Positions 8,602-16,972 of a DNA stretch of 64,000 bases are shown here, piece after piece. Location of the stretch: the NCBI GenBank assembly GCA_963696315.1, contig CAVOJU010000007.1, positions 1 through 64,000 of the forward strand. The letters run 5' to 3'. Under the pieces are notes generated by a model. The model saw only the letters and a list, made by a program, of their open reading frames with translations, had not been told where the DNA came from and ran no database searches. This DNA is from CAWKEY01 sp963696315 (lineage in GTDB: Bacteria > Pseudomonadota > Gammaproteobacteria > Methylococcales > Methylomonadaceae). Numbering within the stretch: the stretch's first letter is position 1; each line of letters begins with the position of its first letter. A program made the translations under genes and the position numbers.

Positions 8602-10041
8602 TCAAACACCGCCACCCAAGGCCAGGTACAGGTCAATACGATTTCTGAGCAGTTGCCACTGGACCGAGAGATGCGCACTTTACGCATTCAAAGTGCTGCG
8701 ATAACTGTCCAGTAAAGTGAGAATTTCAATCAAGCCCTGTTGATAGGACGTCACTGCCAGTTTCCGGCTGGCTTCGGTTTGTTCCACAGCTTCCTTGAGC
8801 GCCTGTTCCTGCGCTCTTAGCCATTGTTCTGCAGCCAGGGCCTGTTCAACTTCGCGAAAAGCATTGAGCGCGGTGCTTTGATACTGGTTAACAGCCTCCT
8901 GGGTCAGCGCCTCATTCAGGCGTATTTCAGCCTTGAGACGTCCGCCGGTAAAAATGGGTTGCAGCAAACCCATGCCCAAATTCCAGGCCGCTGCACGCGG
9001 GTCGATCAAATTGGCCAGTGCCGCGCTGCTGGTGCCGCCGCTGGCAGTCAAGGTAATCCTGGGCAAAAGTGCCTTCTGCGCACTTTCCACGCGCGAATCC
9101 ATGGCCCGCAGCCGCGAGAAGGCGGCGCCGATATCCGGTCTTCGTTCCAGTAATGCTGACGGCAAGCCCGCTGCCAGAGCTTTCGGCGGCATCGGCAATT
9201 TGGCCGCTATGCGCTTTCCGGCGTCGCCTATAGCGCCTGGATAGCGCCCCAATAACACGTCCAGCCGACGGCTGATCGCTTGCACTTGATTACGCGACTC
9301 GGCCAGTTGCGCTTCGGCATTGGCCAGATCGGTCAGCGCCAAACGCAAATCCAGTCCGCGCGTCAAGCCACGGGTAAACCGTCCACGCACCAAGTCGACG
9401 ATGATACGGCGGTCCTTGATCGATTGTTCGGCAACCGCCGCCTGTAAATTGGCCTCGATCAATTCAAAATAACTTTGTGCCGTGCGCGCCGCCAAAGACA
9501 GGCGGGCGCCTTGATAGTCGGCGGACACGGCCTCGGCTTCCTGTGCGAAGGCCTGTTGGGAAGCCTTGATGCGCCCCCAGACGTCGATCTCCCAACTCAA
9601 GGCAAACAGCGCTTCAAAGGCGCTCAAGCGGCTGGATTCAAGACCCACATCGCGCACCTGAGCATTCCGGTATCCGGGTGTAAAAGACAACTGAGGCAAA
9701 CGGCCTGCACCCTCAATACCCGCCTGCTCTCGCGCGGCATCAACGCGCGCCGACGCCGCTTTCAAATCGTAATTGTTGCTCAGCGCATCATGAACTAATA
9801 CGGTCAAGGCAGGATCGGCAAAAGCGCTCACCCATTCATTCGTAATGTCAGTTGCTGAGAACTTGGCAGCTGTCCAATGGCGGGGCAACACGCCATGAGT
9901 ATTGGCTGCAGTGCGTTCTGGCGTGGTCGCACAGCCCGTTGCCATAAATGCCAGCGCACAACATAGGGTGCTTAGGCCGATAGCGTAACAATGCGTGTCT
10001 GCCAAGCAAAGGAAACTGTGAAAAAAAGCGTGTTTCAGCAT
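8602..10041 (-). pseudogene. Outer-membrane efflux factor (OprM/NodT type) with in-frame stop near the C-terminus
   Basis: This is a lipoprotein outer-membrane channel of the NodT/OprM type. The signal peptide carries lipobox MATGC. The body has the two TolC-type repeats, for example WEIDVWGRIKASQQA, LLERRPDIGAA and WNLGMGLLQPIFTGGRL. The frame meets TAA at 8682-8680 after LLDSYRSTLNA, but the same frame continues with the expected ending (NRIDLYLALGGG) to TGA at 8604-8602. Gln (CAA) is the likely original codon. The start is uncertain: 10041 gives a long signal peptide, and 10089 is possible. Truncation removes about 25 residues, so partial function is conceivable. Confidence 0.78.
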
Positions 10042-10138
10042 CACAGACAAAAAACCAAGAACAACGCGGACGACCACACGGATGTGCAATCTGTGGTCAA
10101 CACTTGCTGTCCTGATGTCAATAATACTTTCACAGTCC

Positions 10139-10549
10139 TTATTGTTCCACCGTCACAAAAGCTATTTTTGCAATGCCCGCGTGCTGAACAGTCGCCATAA
10201 GTTCAGCGACCCTGGCATAGACCACGGCCTGATCGGCGTATAAATGCACAGCTGCTTCCGGGTTTTGCATCAGTTCGTCTTTTAATGCAGTTTCCAAAGC
10301 GGCATGATCGGCGATGGCTAATTTATTGAGGGTAATTAAGCCTTGCGCGTCGAGTCCCAGCTGCAAAGGTGCATCTTTTATATCCGGGGTGGTTTCGGCG
10401 GTTTTCGGCAAGGTCACCTGCACGGATTGGGTCAATAACGGTGCAGTCACCAATAAAATGATCACCAGCACCAACATCACATCGACCAGCGGCGTGACAT
10501 TAATTTCACTCATCGCTTCGTCATTATCTGATTGCGGTTTGAAGGCCAT
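10139..10549 (-). CDS. exbD: ExbD/TolR-family biopolymer transport protein
   Basis: This 136-residue single-pass inner-membrane protein carries the ExbD signature SEINVTPLVDVMLVLVIILLVT, with the functional Asp in PLVDV near residue 23. A periplasmic domain follows. With ExbB it turns the proton-motive force into energy for TonB. It begins 8 bases after exbB ends and stops 50-98 bases ahead of the outer-membrane-factor start (which start is uncertain). It therefore physically links the TonB engine to the efflux genes. Confidence 0.92.
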   Translation of the reverse strand: MAFKPQSDNDEAMSEINVTPLVDVMLVLVIILLVTAPLLTQSVQVTLPKTAETTPDIKDAPLQLGLDAQGLITLNKLAIADHAALETALKDELMQNPEAAVHLYADQAVVYARVAELMATVQHAGIAKIAFVTVEQ

Positions 10550-10557
10550 GCTGACTC

Positions 10558-11217
10558 CTATGCTTGCGTATCGCTGGTGAAAGCGATGTGGATAAAACCG
10601 GCAACAAAGTTTTCAAGGCCGGTACGGTGCTGTTTGACATGGCGCAGCAGAAAGTTGTATGCCAACACCGCCGGTACAGCCACGGCAATACCGATCGCAG
10701 TGGCGACCAGCGCGTCGCCGATAGGACCGGCCACCACATCCAGACTGGTTGACCCACTTTGGGTAATATCATGCATCGCGTGCATGATGCCTAATACGGT
10801 ACCGAACAGCCCGACAAACGGCGCGGTACTGCCGATACTGGCGAGCATCGTCAAACCCATTTCCATAGCACGGGTTTCTTGCTGCATCTGAACCAATAAA
10901 GTCTGCGACAGCAACTCTTCCGGAGCACCTCGATACTTAAGGTGCTTGCCGGAGGCTTGCCGGCTGTCGTCCAGCCAGGTAAAACCTTTGCTTGCTATTC
11001 TTGCTTGCGGGCCTCTGCTGACGGTTTTCGGCAAGACTTTGGCAGCTTCTAAATCCGGCGCATCCCAAAATGCATTATTAAAGCGCCAGTTGTAATAACT
11101 GTTTTTGCTGAACTGCCAAAGCTTGAACAGAATCAGCGTCCAGGTCAGCACTGAAAAAATCAGCAAGGTATATAAAGTCCCGTCGATGATCAGGTGAGGT
11201 TCAATATGGTAGGGCAT
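10558..11217 (-). CDS. exbB: ExbB (MotA/TolQ/ExbB proton channel family)
   Basis: This 219-residue protein has three predicted membrane helices. TM1 lies near the N-terminus (LYTLLIFSVLTWTLILFKLW), and TM2 and TM3 flank the conserved block IGSTAPFVGLFGTVLGIMHA. GPIGDALVATAIGIAVAVPAVLAYN is the typical TM3. It forms the pentameric proton channel around ExbD. Gene order tonB-exbB-exbD, with 15- and 8-base gaps, is the usual one for a dedicated TonB energiser. Confidence 0.93.
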   Translation of the reverse strand: MPYHIEPHLIIDGTLYTLLIFSVLTWTLILFKLWQFSKNSYYNWRFNNAFWDAPDLEAAKVLPKTVSRGPQARIASKGFTWLDDSRQASGKHLKYRGAPEELLSQTLLVQMQQETRAMEMGLTMLASIGSTAPFVGLFGTVLGIMHAMHDITQSGSTSLDVVAGPIGDALVATAIGIAVAVPAVLAYNFLLRHVKQHRTGLENFVAGFIHIAFTSDTQA

Positions 11218-11232
11218 GCTCTCTGTTTCCTT

Positions 11233-12051
11233 TTAGTGTGTGTTTAAAGTAAAAATAATGGGCACGATGACCGTACAGGCGACCGCCGTATTGCCTCGTC
11301 TGGCAGGAATAAACTGCCATTTCTCCACGGCGGCGACGGCTGATTCATCCAATATTTCATGACCGCTGCTGTGGTGAACGGTAACTGCTTCGCTAAGTCC
11401 GTCGGCAGTCACCTTTACCCGCAGCAAGACTTTGCCCTGCCAGCCTCGGCTGCGCGCAAATGCAGGATATTTGGGTTTGGGATTCGTGCCGTAATTGGCA
11501 TTAAAGCTGGCTTCACTATAGGGAACAGCATTGCCCTGAGTCCCATTTGCCGATTTTGCGGTATTGGCGGCTGGAGCAGCATCACTGCGCGTTTCTGAAG
11601 CACTCGCAAACTCATCTGTTAGCGACGGTGCGGGCAGTATTGCATCGCTAATTGTCACCGGTTTTGGCAGTTTGGCTTGCTTAGCCGGCTTGTTCTTTTT
11701 GAGGGGCTTTTTGACCGGCTGCGCCTTGGGTTTAACCGGCGGCTCAACCGCTTTGGGCGGCGCCAGGGGCGCGGTGGTGGGCTGTTGCCCAGGTGCGGAT
11801 AGTAAAGATACTTCCATCATCAGGGGTTGTGCCGGTGTAATCGGCTCTACCGGTTGTAACAGATACAGACCGCCCCAGAGGTGCAACAGCGATACTAAAA
11901 TCACTAACAAGCCAGCGATAGAAAACGGTTTTTCTTCGCCGGTCAAGCTTTCAAATACAGTTTGTTTATTGCCCACGAGTGAGACGGCCGCCGCCGGAAG
12001 GCGGTGTGCCGGATTGCTCAGACCGTCTTTGTGGTTGTTGGGTAAATACAT
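11233..12051 (-). CDS. tonB: TonB energy transducer
   Basis: The product has a cytoplasmic N-terminus, one membrane helix (SIAGLLVILVSLLHLWGGLYLL) and a Pro/Lys-rich spacer (PPKAVEPPVKPKAQPVKKPLKK). A C-terminal TonB domain follows, with NPKPKYPAFARSRGWQGKVLLRV and SSGHEILDESAVAAVEKWQF. It carries energy from ExbBD to outer-membrane receptors. I take ATG 12051 (MYLPNN) as start; an upstream ATG at 12114 gives 21 extra residues without recognisable sequence. No TonB-dependent receptor remains in the window. A receptor may have stood upstream of PepSY, where the intron now lies. Confidence 0.9.
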   Translation of the reverse strand: MYLPNNHKDGLSNPAHRLPAAAVSLVGNKQTVFESLTGEEKPFSIAGLLVILVSLLHLWGGLYLLQPVEPITPAQPLMMEVSLLSAPGQQPTTAPLAPPKAVEPPVKPKAQPVKKPLKKNKPAKQAKLPKPVTISDAILPAPSLTDEFASASETRSDAAPAANTAKSANGTQGNAVPYSEASFNANYGTNPKPKYPAFARSRGWQGKVLLRVKVTADGLSEAVTVHHSSGHEILDESAVAAVEKWQFIPARRGNTAVACTVIVPIIFTLNTH

Positions 12052-12173
12052 AAAGCGTATCGCCTTCCTTAATTTGCACACATGCCGGAGATTGGCCGCT
12101 GATTGGCAACCCAAGCTGTAGAGCTTTATTATTTTTTAGTCAGTTACGGTAATGAAGCCATGTCAGCTATCGA

Positions 12174-12494
12174 TCAATGCTCTGGTTCGATGGAATGGCC
12201 CAATAAGGCAATGAATTTATCCAGCTTGGCTTCCACTTCGGCAAGCGTCTGCTGGAGCTGATTTACTTGATCTCTTAGCGCCTGGTTATTTTCATGAAGG
12301 TATTCAAAGTGCACCTGAAAATATCTGGGCAGTGGAAATAAGTCGATCAAGTCATCATCTTTCCGAATTTTATGTTGTATAGGAGGTTTTGACGGATTAG
12401 GTTTTTGCTTGGCTGTTTGCGACAAAATTGTGGTCATAAATCCTTCCTGTGTTTGCTGATGGTCACTTTGTTCTGGCAAATGGTCTTTGTTCAT
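12174..12494 (-). CDS. Small predicted coiled-coil protein, unknown function
   Basis: This 106-residue soluble protein has no signal peptide. The last ~50 residues form a heptad-like coiled coil (NNQALRDQVNQLQQTLAEVEAKLDKFIALLG), and the centre is acidic (KDDDLIDLFPLP). Its ATG overlaps the PepSY stop (ATGA), so the two are translationally coupled, and tonB lies downstream. Small coiled-coil ORFs of this kind are often seen between PepSY and tonB genes in iron loci, but I know no assigned function. Confidence 0.7.
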   Translation of the reverse strand: MNKDHLPEQSDHQQTQEGFMTTILSQTAKQKPNPSKPPIQHKIRKDDDLIDLFPLPRYFQVHFEYLHENNQALRDQVNQLQQTLAEVEAKLDKFIALLGHSIEPEH

Positions 12495-13215
12495 ATATGC
12501 CTCAGCCGCGTCGCCCGCCGTTTTCTCAGCCAGATAACAATGCCGGTCACGCTAAGCAGAATAATCGACAGGCCCAGCACACAGACGAAAATCCGGTACG
12601 GCAAGCCAAATACATTGGCCATATGCAACGCCATTAGCCAGGTGGTTATCGTGTTGCCGTTATATTGCCCGCTGGGCAATAGCAGCAAACGCTGTTCGCC
12701 GGTGTTGGCGTCAAAAAACACTCGTGTGCTGCCCTGTTTATCCTGAATATCGCGACTACTACGCACACTGTAAACATAAACACCCAGTTCACGATTCAGC
12801 CAGATAGCGATGGGCTGTTCGACGTTAAAGCCTTGTTCTATCGCAGTCTTGTTCATCAAGGTTTCGGCAATGCTGATTGCTTGCGGCCAGCCGATGGCCG
12901 GTTGCTCAAGCGGTTTATCAAGTTCCGGTAAATCAGTCCAAGGCGCATGAAACTCAAAGACCAACTGGGTGGCTTTGGTATACACCGTATCCCACAAATT
13001 CATAGACACGCTGGACCAGGCAAAAATCAGCAGCATCGCCCACAGTCATAAACCACCGGCACGGTGCAGATCAAAATTGATGCGATACCTGGAAGCCTGC
13101 CATTTGATCAGCCAGGCGGGCTTCCAGCGTTGCCAAAAAGATTTTGTAGGGTACGGATTGAGTACCGTTAATGTTTCGGATACTTCGGAACGCTCGGTAC
13201 GCAATGCGTACCCAA
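12491..13215 (-). pseudogene. PepSY-domain membrane protein (PiuB-like), 5'-truncated and with in-frame TGA
   Basis: The surviving part starts with FWQRWKPAWLIKWQASRYRINFDLHRAGGL and meets TGA at 13048-13046. The same frame then continues as LWAMLLIFAWSSVSMNLWD to the end (RKRRATRLRHI). The family has Trp at this place, so TGG to TGA is the probable change. PepSY-associated TM proteins of this class accompany siderophore receptors and often act in ferri-siderophore reduction. The N-terminal third is missing: the coding sequence ends at the group II intron boundary (13216). The C-terminal membrane helix is intact. Confidence 0.75.
13196..13213. repeat. Short palindrome at the intron insertion point
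   Basis: GGTACGCA and TGCGTACC form an 8-bp inverted repeat ending 2-3 bases before the intron's 5' end. Several group II introns prefer hairpins at their targets. It could equally be a member of a dispersed REP-like repeat, and only one copy is in view. Confidence 0.4.
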
Positions 13216-14310
13216 GTGTGCCCGGCATGGGCTAAAACTTGTTATCTGAAAGGAGATAACCGGAAGTAGTAACGACAACCGTAGCGAAACGCAAGGGGGA
13301 AACCGCGAGGTCAGCCTGAAAGAAGCGCGTAGCAAATGCACGACCGTAGGAACACGAACAAGCAGCGAGGCAGGGTGTGGGCGATGAGTGTGCTAGGAAA
13401 CACGAAATCCAACGGTTACCGAATGACACATCAAGTAGAGCTTGGCGGCACGGGCAGAAAGTTTTAGGACCTTTCCCGGGGAGATCTCCGGCATGAGAGT
13501 GCTGGAGAAGTCAGCAGAGGCCGTAGTAGTGAGGAAGTCCCTGTAACGGGGGTGGAGCGAAGGGCCGAAGAATCAAGATCATTAATCCAAACGAGGTTAA
13601 CCGGACGCGAACAGTATTTTGAAACAAGCGGGCGTAGCCGCGGTGCGGCAAACTACCCCCTTGGCGGTGAACAAGAAACAAGGTGGATTCCTTGTGGACA
13701 AAGACGCGCGGGATGCAAGCTAAGGTTAGCGGTAAAAGGAGAAAGGAAATGACAGAAGAGTGTTTGATGGATGCAATACTTCATCCACTAAACCTGCAAT
13801 ATGCCCAAGAGGCGGTAAGACGCAACAAAGGCTGTGCGGGGATAGACGGGAAAAGTATTGCAGAGACAGAGCAGCATTGGCAACAACACCTGCCTGAAAT
13901 CGAAGCAAAGTTAAGAACAGGCGCTTACGTTCCAACGCCGCTGATGGGTATGAAAATAGCCAAAGCCAATGGCGGGGAGCGGCTGTTGGGAATTCCTACG
14001 GTACAAGACCGTATTATCCAACAGGCGGTGCAACAAATCGTAACGGATAAATTCGATAGAGGGTTTAGTCCGCACAGTTACGGCTACCGAGCCGGACACA
14101 GTGCGCAGCAGGCTGTGTTGGTGGCTCGATCCTATGTTCGGGAGGGGAAAAGCTGGGTAGTCGATATAGACATCAGCGCGTTCTTTGACGAAGTCAATCA
14201 TGAGATATTGCTGCATCAACTCAGCCGGAAAATCGAAGACAAACAGCTGTTGGATCTGATTAGACGCTATTTGAAAACAGGCATCATGATAAATGGGTTA
14301 TTTTGCATAA
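13216..14310 (+). mobile_element. Group II intron, 3'-truncated
   Basis: The element begins with GTGTGCCCGGCATGGGC, matching the GUGYG 5' end of group II introns. About 530 bases of structured, purine-rich ribozyme RNA follow (for example GTTATCTGAAAGGAGATAAC), and then a maturase gene. Ribozyme domains V-VI and the 3' end are absent: the maturase frame breaks near 14310, where ISAzo13-type sequence starts. The element cannot splice or move on its own. It interrupts the upstream part of the PepSY gene, opposite to that gene's direction. Confidence 0.85.
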
Positions 14311-14351
14311 AGGTACCAAATGACCCGCAAGACGCAAGAGTTTCACTATGA
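13749..14351 (+). pseudogene. ltrA: Group II intron reverse transcriptase/maturase, truncated
   Basis: A good ribosome site (AAAGGAGAAAGG) precedes ATG 13749. The frame carries RT domains 0-4: NKGCAGIDGKSI, RLLGIPTVQDRIIQQAVQQ, FSPHSYGYRAGHSAQQAV and the first catalytic aspartate block WVVDIDISAFFDEV. It reads RYLKTGIMINGLF and then leaves the family near 14310, before the YADD-containing domain 5. The last ~14 residues before TGA come from the adjoining IS fragment. About half of a normal ~420-aa maturase is present, so it is inactive. Confidence 0.85.
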
Positions 14352-15440
14352 CATTGATAATAAGATATTAATGCCACGTCAAGTTCGACCTAAAACAGGT
14401 CATGATAAACGGTGGGTTCGGCACCCTGGAGGCGGTCGCAAGTCACTACCGGTTATGACCCTGATTTGGTCACGGCATTGGAAGCGCTGGTCGATCCCAA
14501 CACGCGGGGCGCTCCGATGTCACCGCTACGATGGACTTGCAAGAGCACGCGGAAGCTGGCTAAGGCCCTTGCTGAGCAAGGACACGCGGTGAGCCATACG
14601 CGAGTTGCACAACTTTTGGCGGATATGGACTATAGCTTACAAGGTACACTTAAGACCCTCGAGGAGGCATCACACCCGGATCGAAATAACCAGTTTCGTT
14701 ATATCAACCGTTGCGTGAAGATATTTCAGCATGCTGGGCAACCAGTGATCTCGGTCGATGCTAAAAAGAAAGAATCAGTAGGGAATTTTGCTAATCCAGG
14801 GCGCGAGTACCGTCCGCAGGGACAGCCGGAGCAAGTTAGAATTCATGATTTCCCCGACCCTCAGTTGGGCAAGGTTTGCCCTTATGGCGTGTATGATCCC
14901 ACGCACAATCAAGGTTGGGTCAGTGTAGGAATTGATCATGACACAGCCCAATTTGCTGTCGAATCTATCCGTCGCTGGTGGGAACATAGGGGCAAAGAGT
15001 GCTATCCCCAAGCGCACGCTCTGCTGATCACTGCGGATGGCGCTGGCAGTAATGCCAGCCGCAATCGGTTATGGAAAGTGGAATTGCAAAAGTTTGCTGA
15101 TGAGACTGGTCTAGTCATCTATGTGCGTCATTTTCCGCCAGGCACCAGTAAATGGAACAAGATAGAACATCGGATGTTTTGTCATATCACTGAGAATTGG
15201 CGAGGGCGTCCGTTGATCAGTCACGAAGTAATTGTGAATTTAATTGGTCACACGACTACGGATACCGGACTTACGATTCGAGCTGAGTTGGATGAAAATA
15301 CCTACCCAACTGGGATCAAGGTGAGTGATGAAGACATGGAGAGAGTCAACCTCTTGCCTGCTAGGTTTCATGGCAAGGACTGGAACTATGCCATCAAATC
15401 TCAACTATCAAGGAAATGAAAGCGGCCAGTTATTTATTTA
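14311..15440 (+). mobile_element. ISAzo13-type insertion sequence fragment
   Basis: The DNA between the broken maturase and the SRAP remnant is occupied by an ISAzo13-family transposase frame that lacks its N-terminal ~100 residues. I could not define terminal repeats at either end. The left junction is inside the intron and the right lies near 15440, so limits are approximate. It looks like a deletion derivative, not a clean insertion. Confidence 0.6.
14320..15419 (+). pseudogene. ISAzo13-family (Rhodopirellula-type DDE) transposase, truncated and frameshifted
   Basis: The main frame (from ~14445) gives ALEALVDPNTRGAPMSPLRWTCKSTRKLA, VISVDAKKKESVGNF (first catalytic Asp), ITADGAGSNASRNRLWK (second Asp) and WNKIEHRMFCHITENWRGRPL (Glu). 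This order is characteristic of ISAzo13 transposases. Upstream residues VRHPGGGRKS sit in the frame starting at 14320, so a one-base shift lies near 14445-14460. The usual N-terminal helix-turn-helix is missing. The DDE triad is intact but the protein is not full length. Confidence 0.82.
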
Positions 15441-15532
15441 CATCCACTAAGAATATGGTGCGTGTGAATGATGGGAAGCAGCCTGAGATTAGACGTGGAA
15501 CGTCAGGTACGGAGAAACGTGGTTGACTGCTC

Positions 15533-16150
15533 ATGGCTAAGCGTTTCGATGCCGAGGCGCTCCAATATCTGCGCCCGCGCTATAAAGTAGCGCCGACGCA
15601 GAACATTCCCATTGTACGGGAGAAAGGCAATAAAAGGCGCTTTGCGCTGGCCCGCTGGGGCTTGATCCCGCAGTGGGACAAGGATATGAAGATCGGCTAG
15701 CAAACGATCAACGCCCGGGCCAGACTGTGGCTAGCAAACCGGCGTTCCGCACTGCCTTTAGGCACAGACGCTGCCTGATACCAGCAGACGGGTTCTACGA
15801 GTGGCAAGTCTTACCCGATTCAAAGATCAGGCAACCCTGGTTTATCGCGTTACGGAATCGCGAGCCGATGGCGTTTGCCGGATTATGGGAAGGTTGGCGG
15901 AGCCCGGAAGGCGAAGAGTTGGAGTCTTGTTCGATCATCGTGAGGACTGCGAACGAAATCATGCGGCCGATCCATGACCGTATGCCAGTTATTCTTGCTC
16001 CAGAGGATTGGAATACTTGGCTTGAAGCGAATACCAAGGATGCGCAGGCTCTTCTAAATTTACTGGTGCCGTACCCGGCGGAAGGCATGACAGCCTGGCC
16101 GGTAAGCACGAAGGTCAATAGTCCGAGGATTGATTCGGTGGAGTGTATCA
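15533..16150 (+). pseudogene. SRAP/YedK-type DNA-protein crosslink gene, decayed
   Basis: Two frames spell a SRAP (HMCES/YedK) protein: YKVAPTQNIPIVR, RFALARWGLIPQWDKDMKIG, then INARA, ASKPAFRTAFRHRRCLIPADGFYEW and IHDRMPVILAPEDW. SRAP proteins covalently cap abasic sites through Cys2. Here the N-terminal MCGR segment, including that Cys, is absent, a TAG stands at 15698-15700, and one base is missing in GCC-AGACTGTG near 15720. Three independent lesions argue for true decay. The C-terminus runs into the MITE repeat at 16151. Confidence 0.85.
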
Positions 16151-16158
16151 AAACTTTA

Positions 16159-16365
16159 CCTGATTACCCATCAAACTCAGCCGAGATACAGCACCATGAG
16201 TCACCTATAAAATCAATCGGTTACAAGAACAAGCATGTCTTGCAATTCTTCCAAAGGCAACAAGTCACCCCACTTTGTAAACATTATTATTGCTGTACCC
16301 CTTGTTTGTTAGGTCAACAGCCTGCAGTTGGGCTTTGTCATGGCTGAAAATCATGGGTAATCAGG
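16159..16365. mobile_element. MITE-like element, copy 1 (207 bp)
   Basis: The unit is bounded by perfect 13-bp inverted repeats, CCTGATTACCCAT and ATGGGTAATCAGG. It has no coding capacity of its own; the frame running through it is a read-through of the SRAP pseudogene. It is flanked by the 8-bp direct repeat AAACTTTA at 16151-16158 and 16366-16373, the pattern of a target-site duplication. Such non-autonomous elements are mobilised by a transposase recognising the same ends. None in this window has visibly matching termini. Confidence 0.8.
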
Positions 16366-16373
16366 AAACTTTA

Positions 16374-16580
16374 CCTGATTACCCATCAAACTCAGCCGAG
16401 ATACAGCACCATGAGTCACCTATAAAATCAATCGGTTACAAGAACAAGCATGTCTTGCAATTCTTCCAAAGGCAACAAGTCACCCCACTTTGTAAACATT
16501 ATTATTGCTGTACCCCTTGTTTGTTAGGTCAACAGCCTGCAGTTGGGCTTTGTCATGGCTGAAAATCATGGGTAATCAGG
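16374..16580. mobile_element. MITE-like element, copy 2 (207 bp), tandem to copy 1
   Basis: This is a second copy of the 16159-16365 unit with the same 13-bp ends. As far as can be read by eye it is identical base for base. AAACTTTA lies on both sides (16366-16373 and 16581-16588), so the whole array is target-element-target-element-target. Either a second insertion into the same site or a 215-bp tandem duplication explains it. Identity favours a recent event. Confidence 0.8.
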
Positions 16581-16689
16581 AAACTTTATAATTAAGACCT
16601 TATGCCAAAGCAGAAAATTTCGCGCAAGCAGCATTTGGTCGCGATTTATGCGGCTATACTTATCCCATGTGGGTTGGAGTCAGGGAGAA

Positions 16690-16722
16690 AGTTGATGTTT
16701 AAGGAGGGGTAAGACATCAACT
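16690..16722 (+). promoter_or_regulatory. Hairpin upstream of the CHASE-GGDEF gene
   Basis: AGTTGATGT pairs with ACATCAACT (9 bp) around a 15-nt loop containing AAGGAGGGG, a Shine-Dalgarno-like stretch. It lies 250 bases before the preferred start of the diguanylate cyclase. It may be a leader structure, and no known riboswitch class is recognised. Confidence 0.3.
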
Positions 16723-16972
16723 CCGGCAAAGGCAGTAGATGTTTTTTCAACGGCTAAATTTTTTGCCATCGCCCATAGAAATTCGCAGAACAGTATTAGG
16801 TCAAGCGAGAAGATTTGAAAGTTACGGTTACGTTGTTTTTTATCGTTCAGAACAGAACTGTAGGTTTTTGCACCAATCTCCCATCAAATGGCAAGGAAGG
16901 CTAGATGATAGGCTCGTCTTTACGGAGATCCGAAACGATGATCACAAGAAACGAAAAAGCAATTGGCTAGCC

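Noticed and set aside
16290..16562. 90-codon frame repeating a peptide seen just upstream
   Set aside because: It is read-through of the tandem MITE copies, which explains the duplicated peptide.
16739..16972. 78-codon N-terminal extension of the CHASE-GGDEF protein
   Set aside because: It precedes a natural signal-anchor start at 16973 and resembles no sensor domain.
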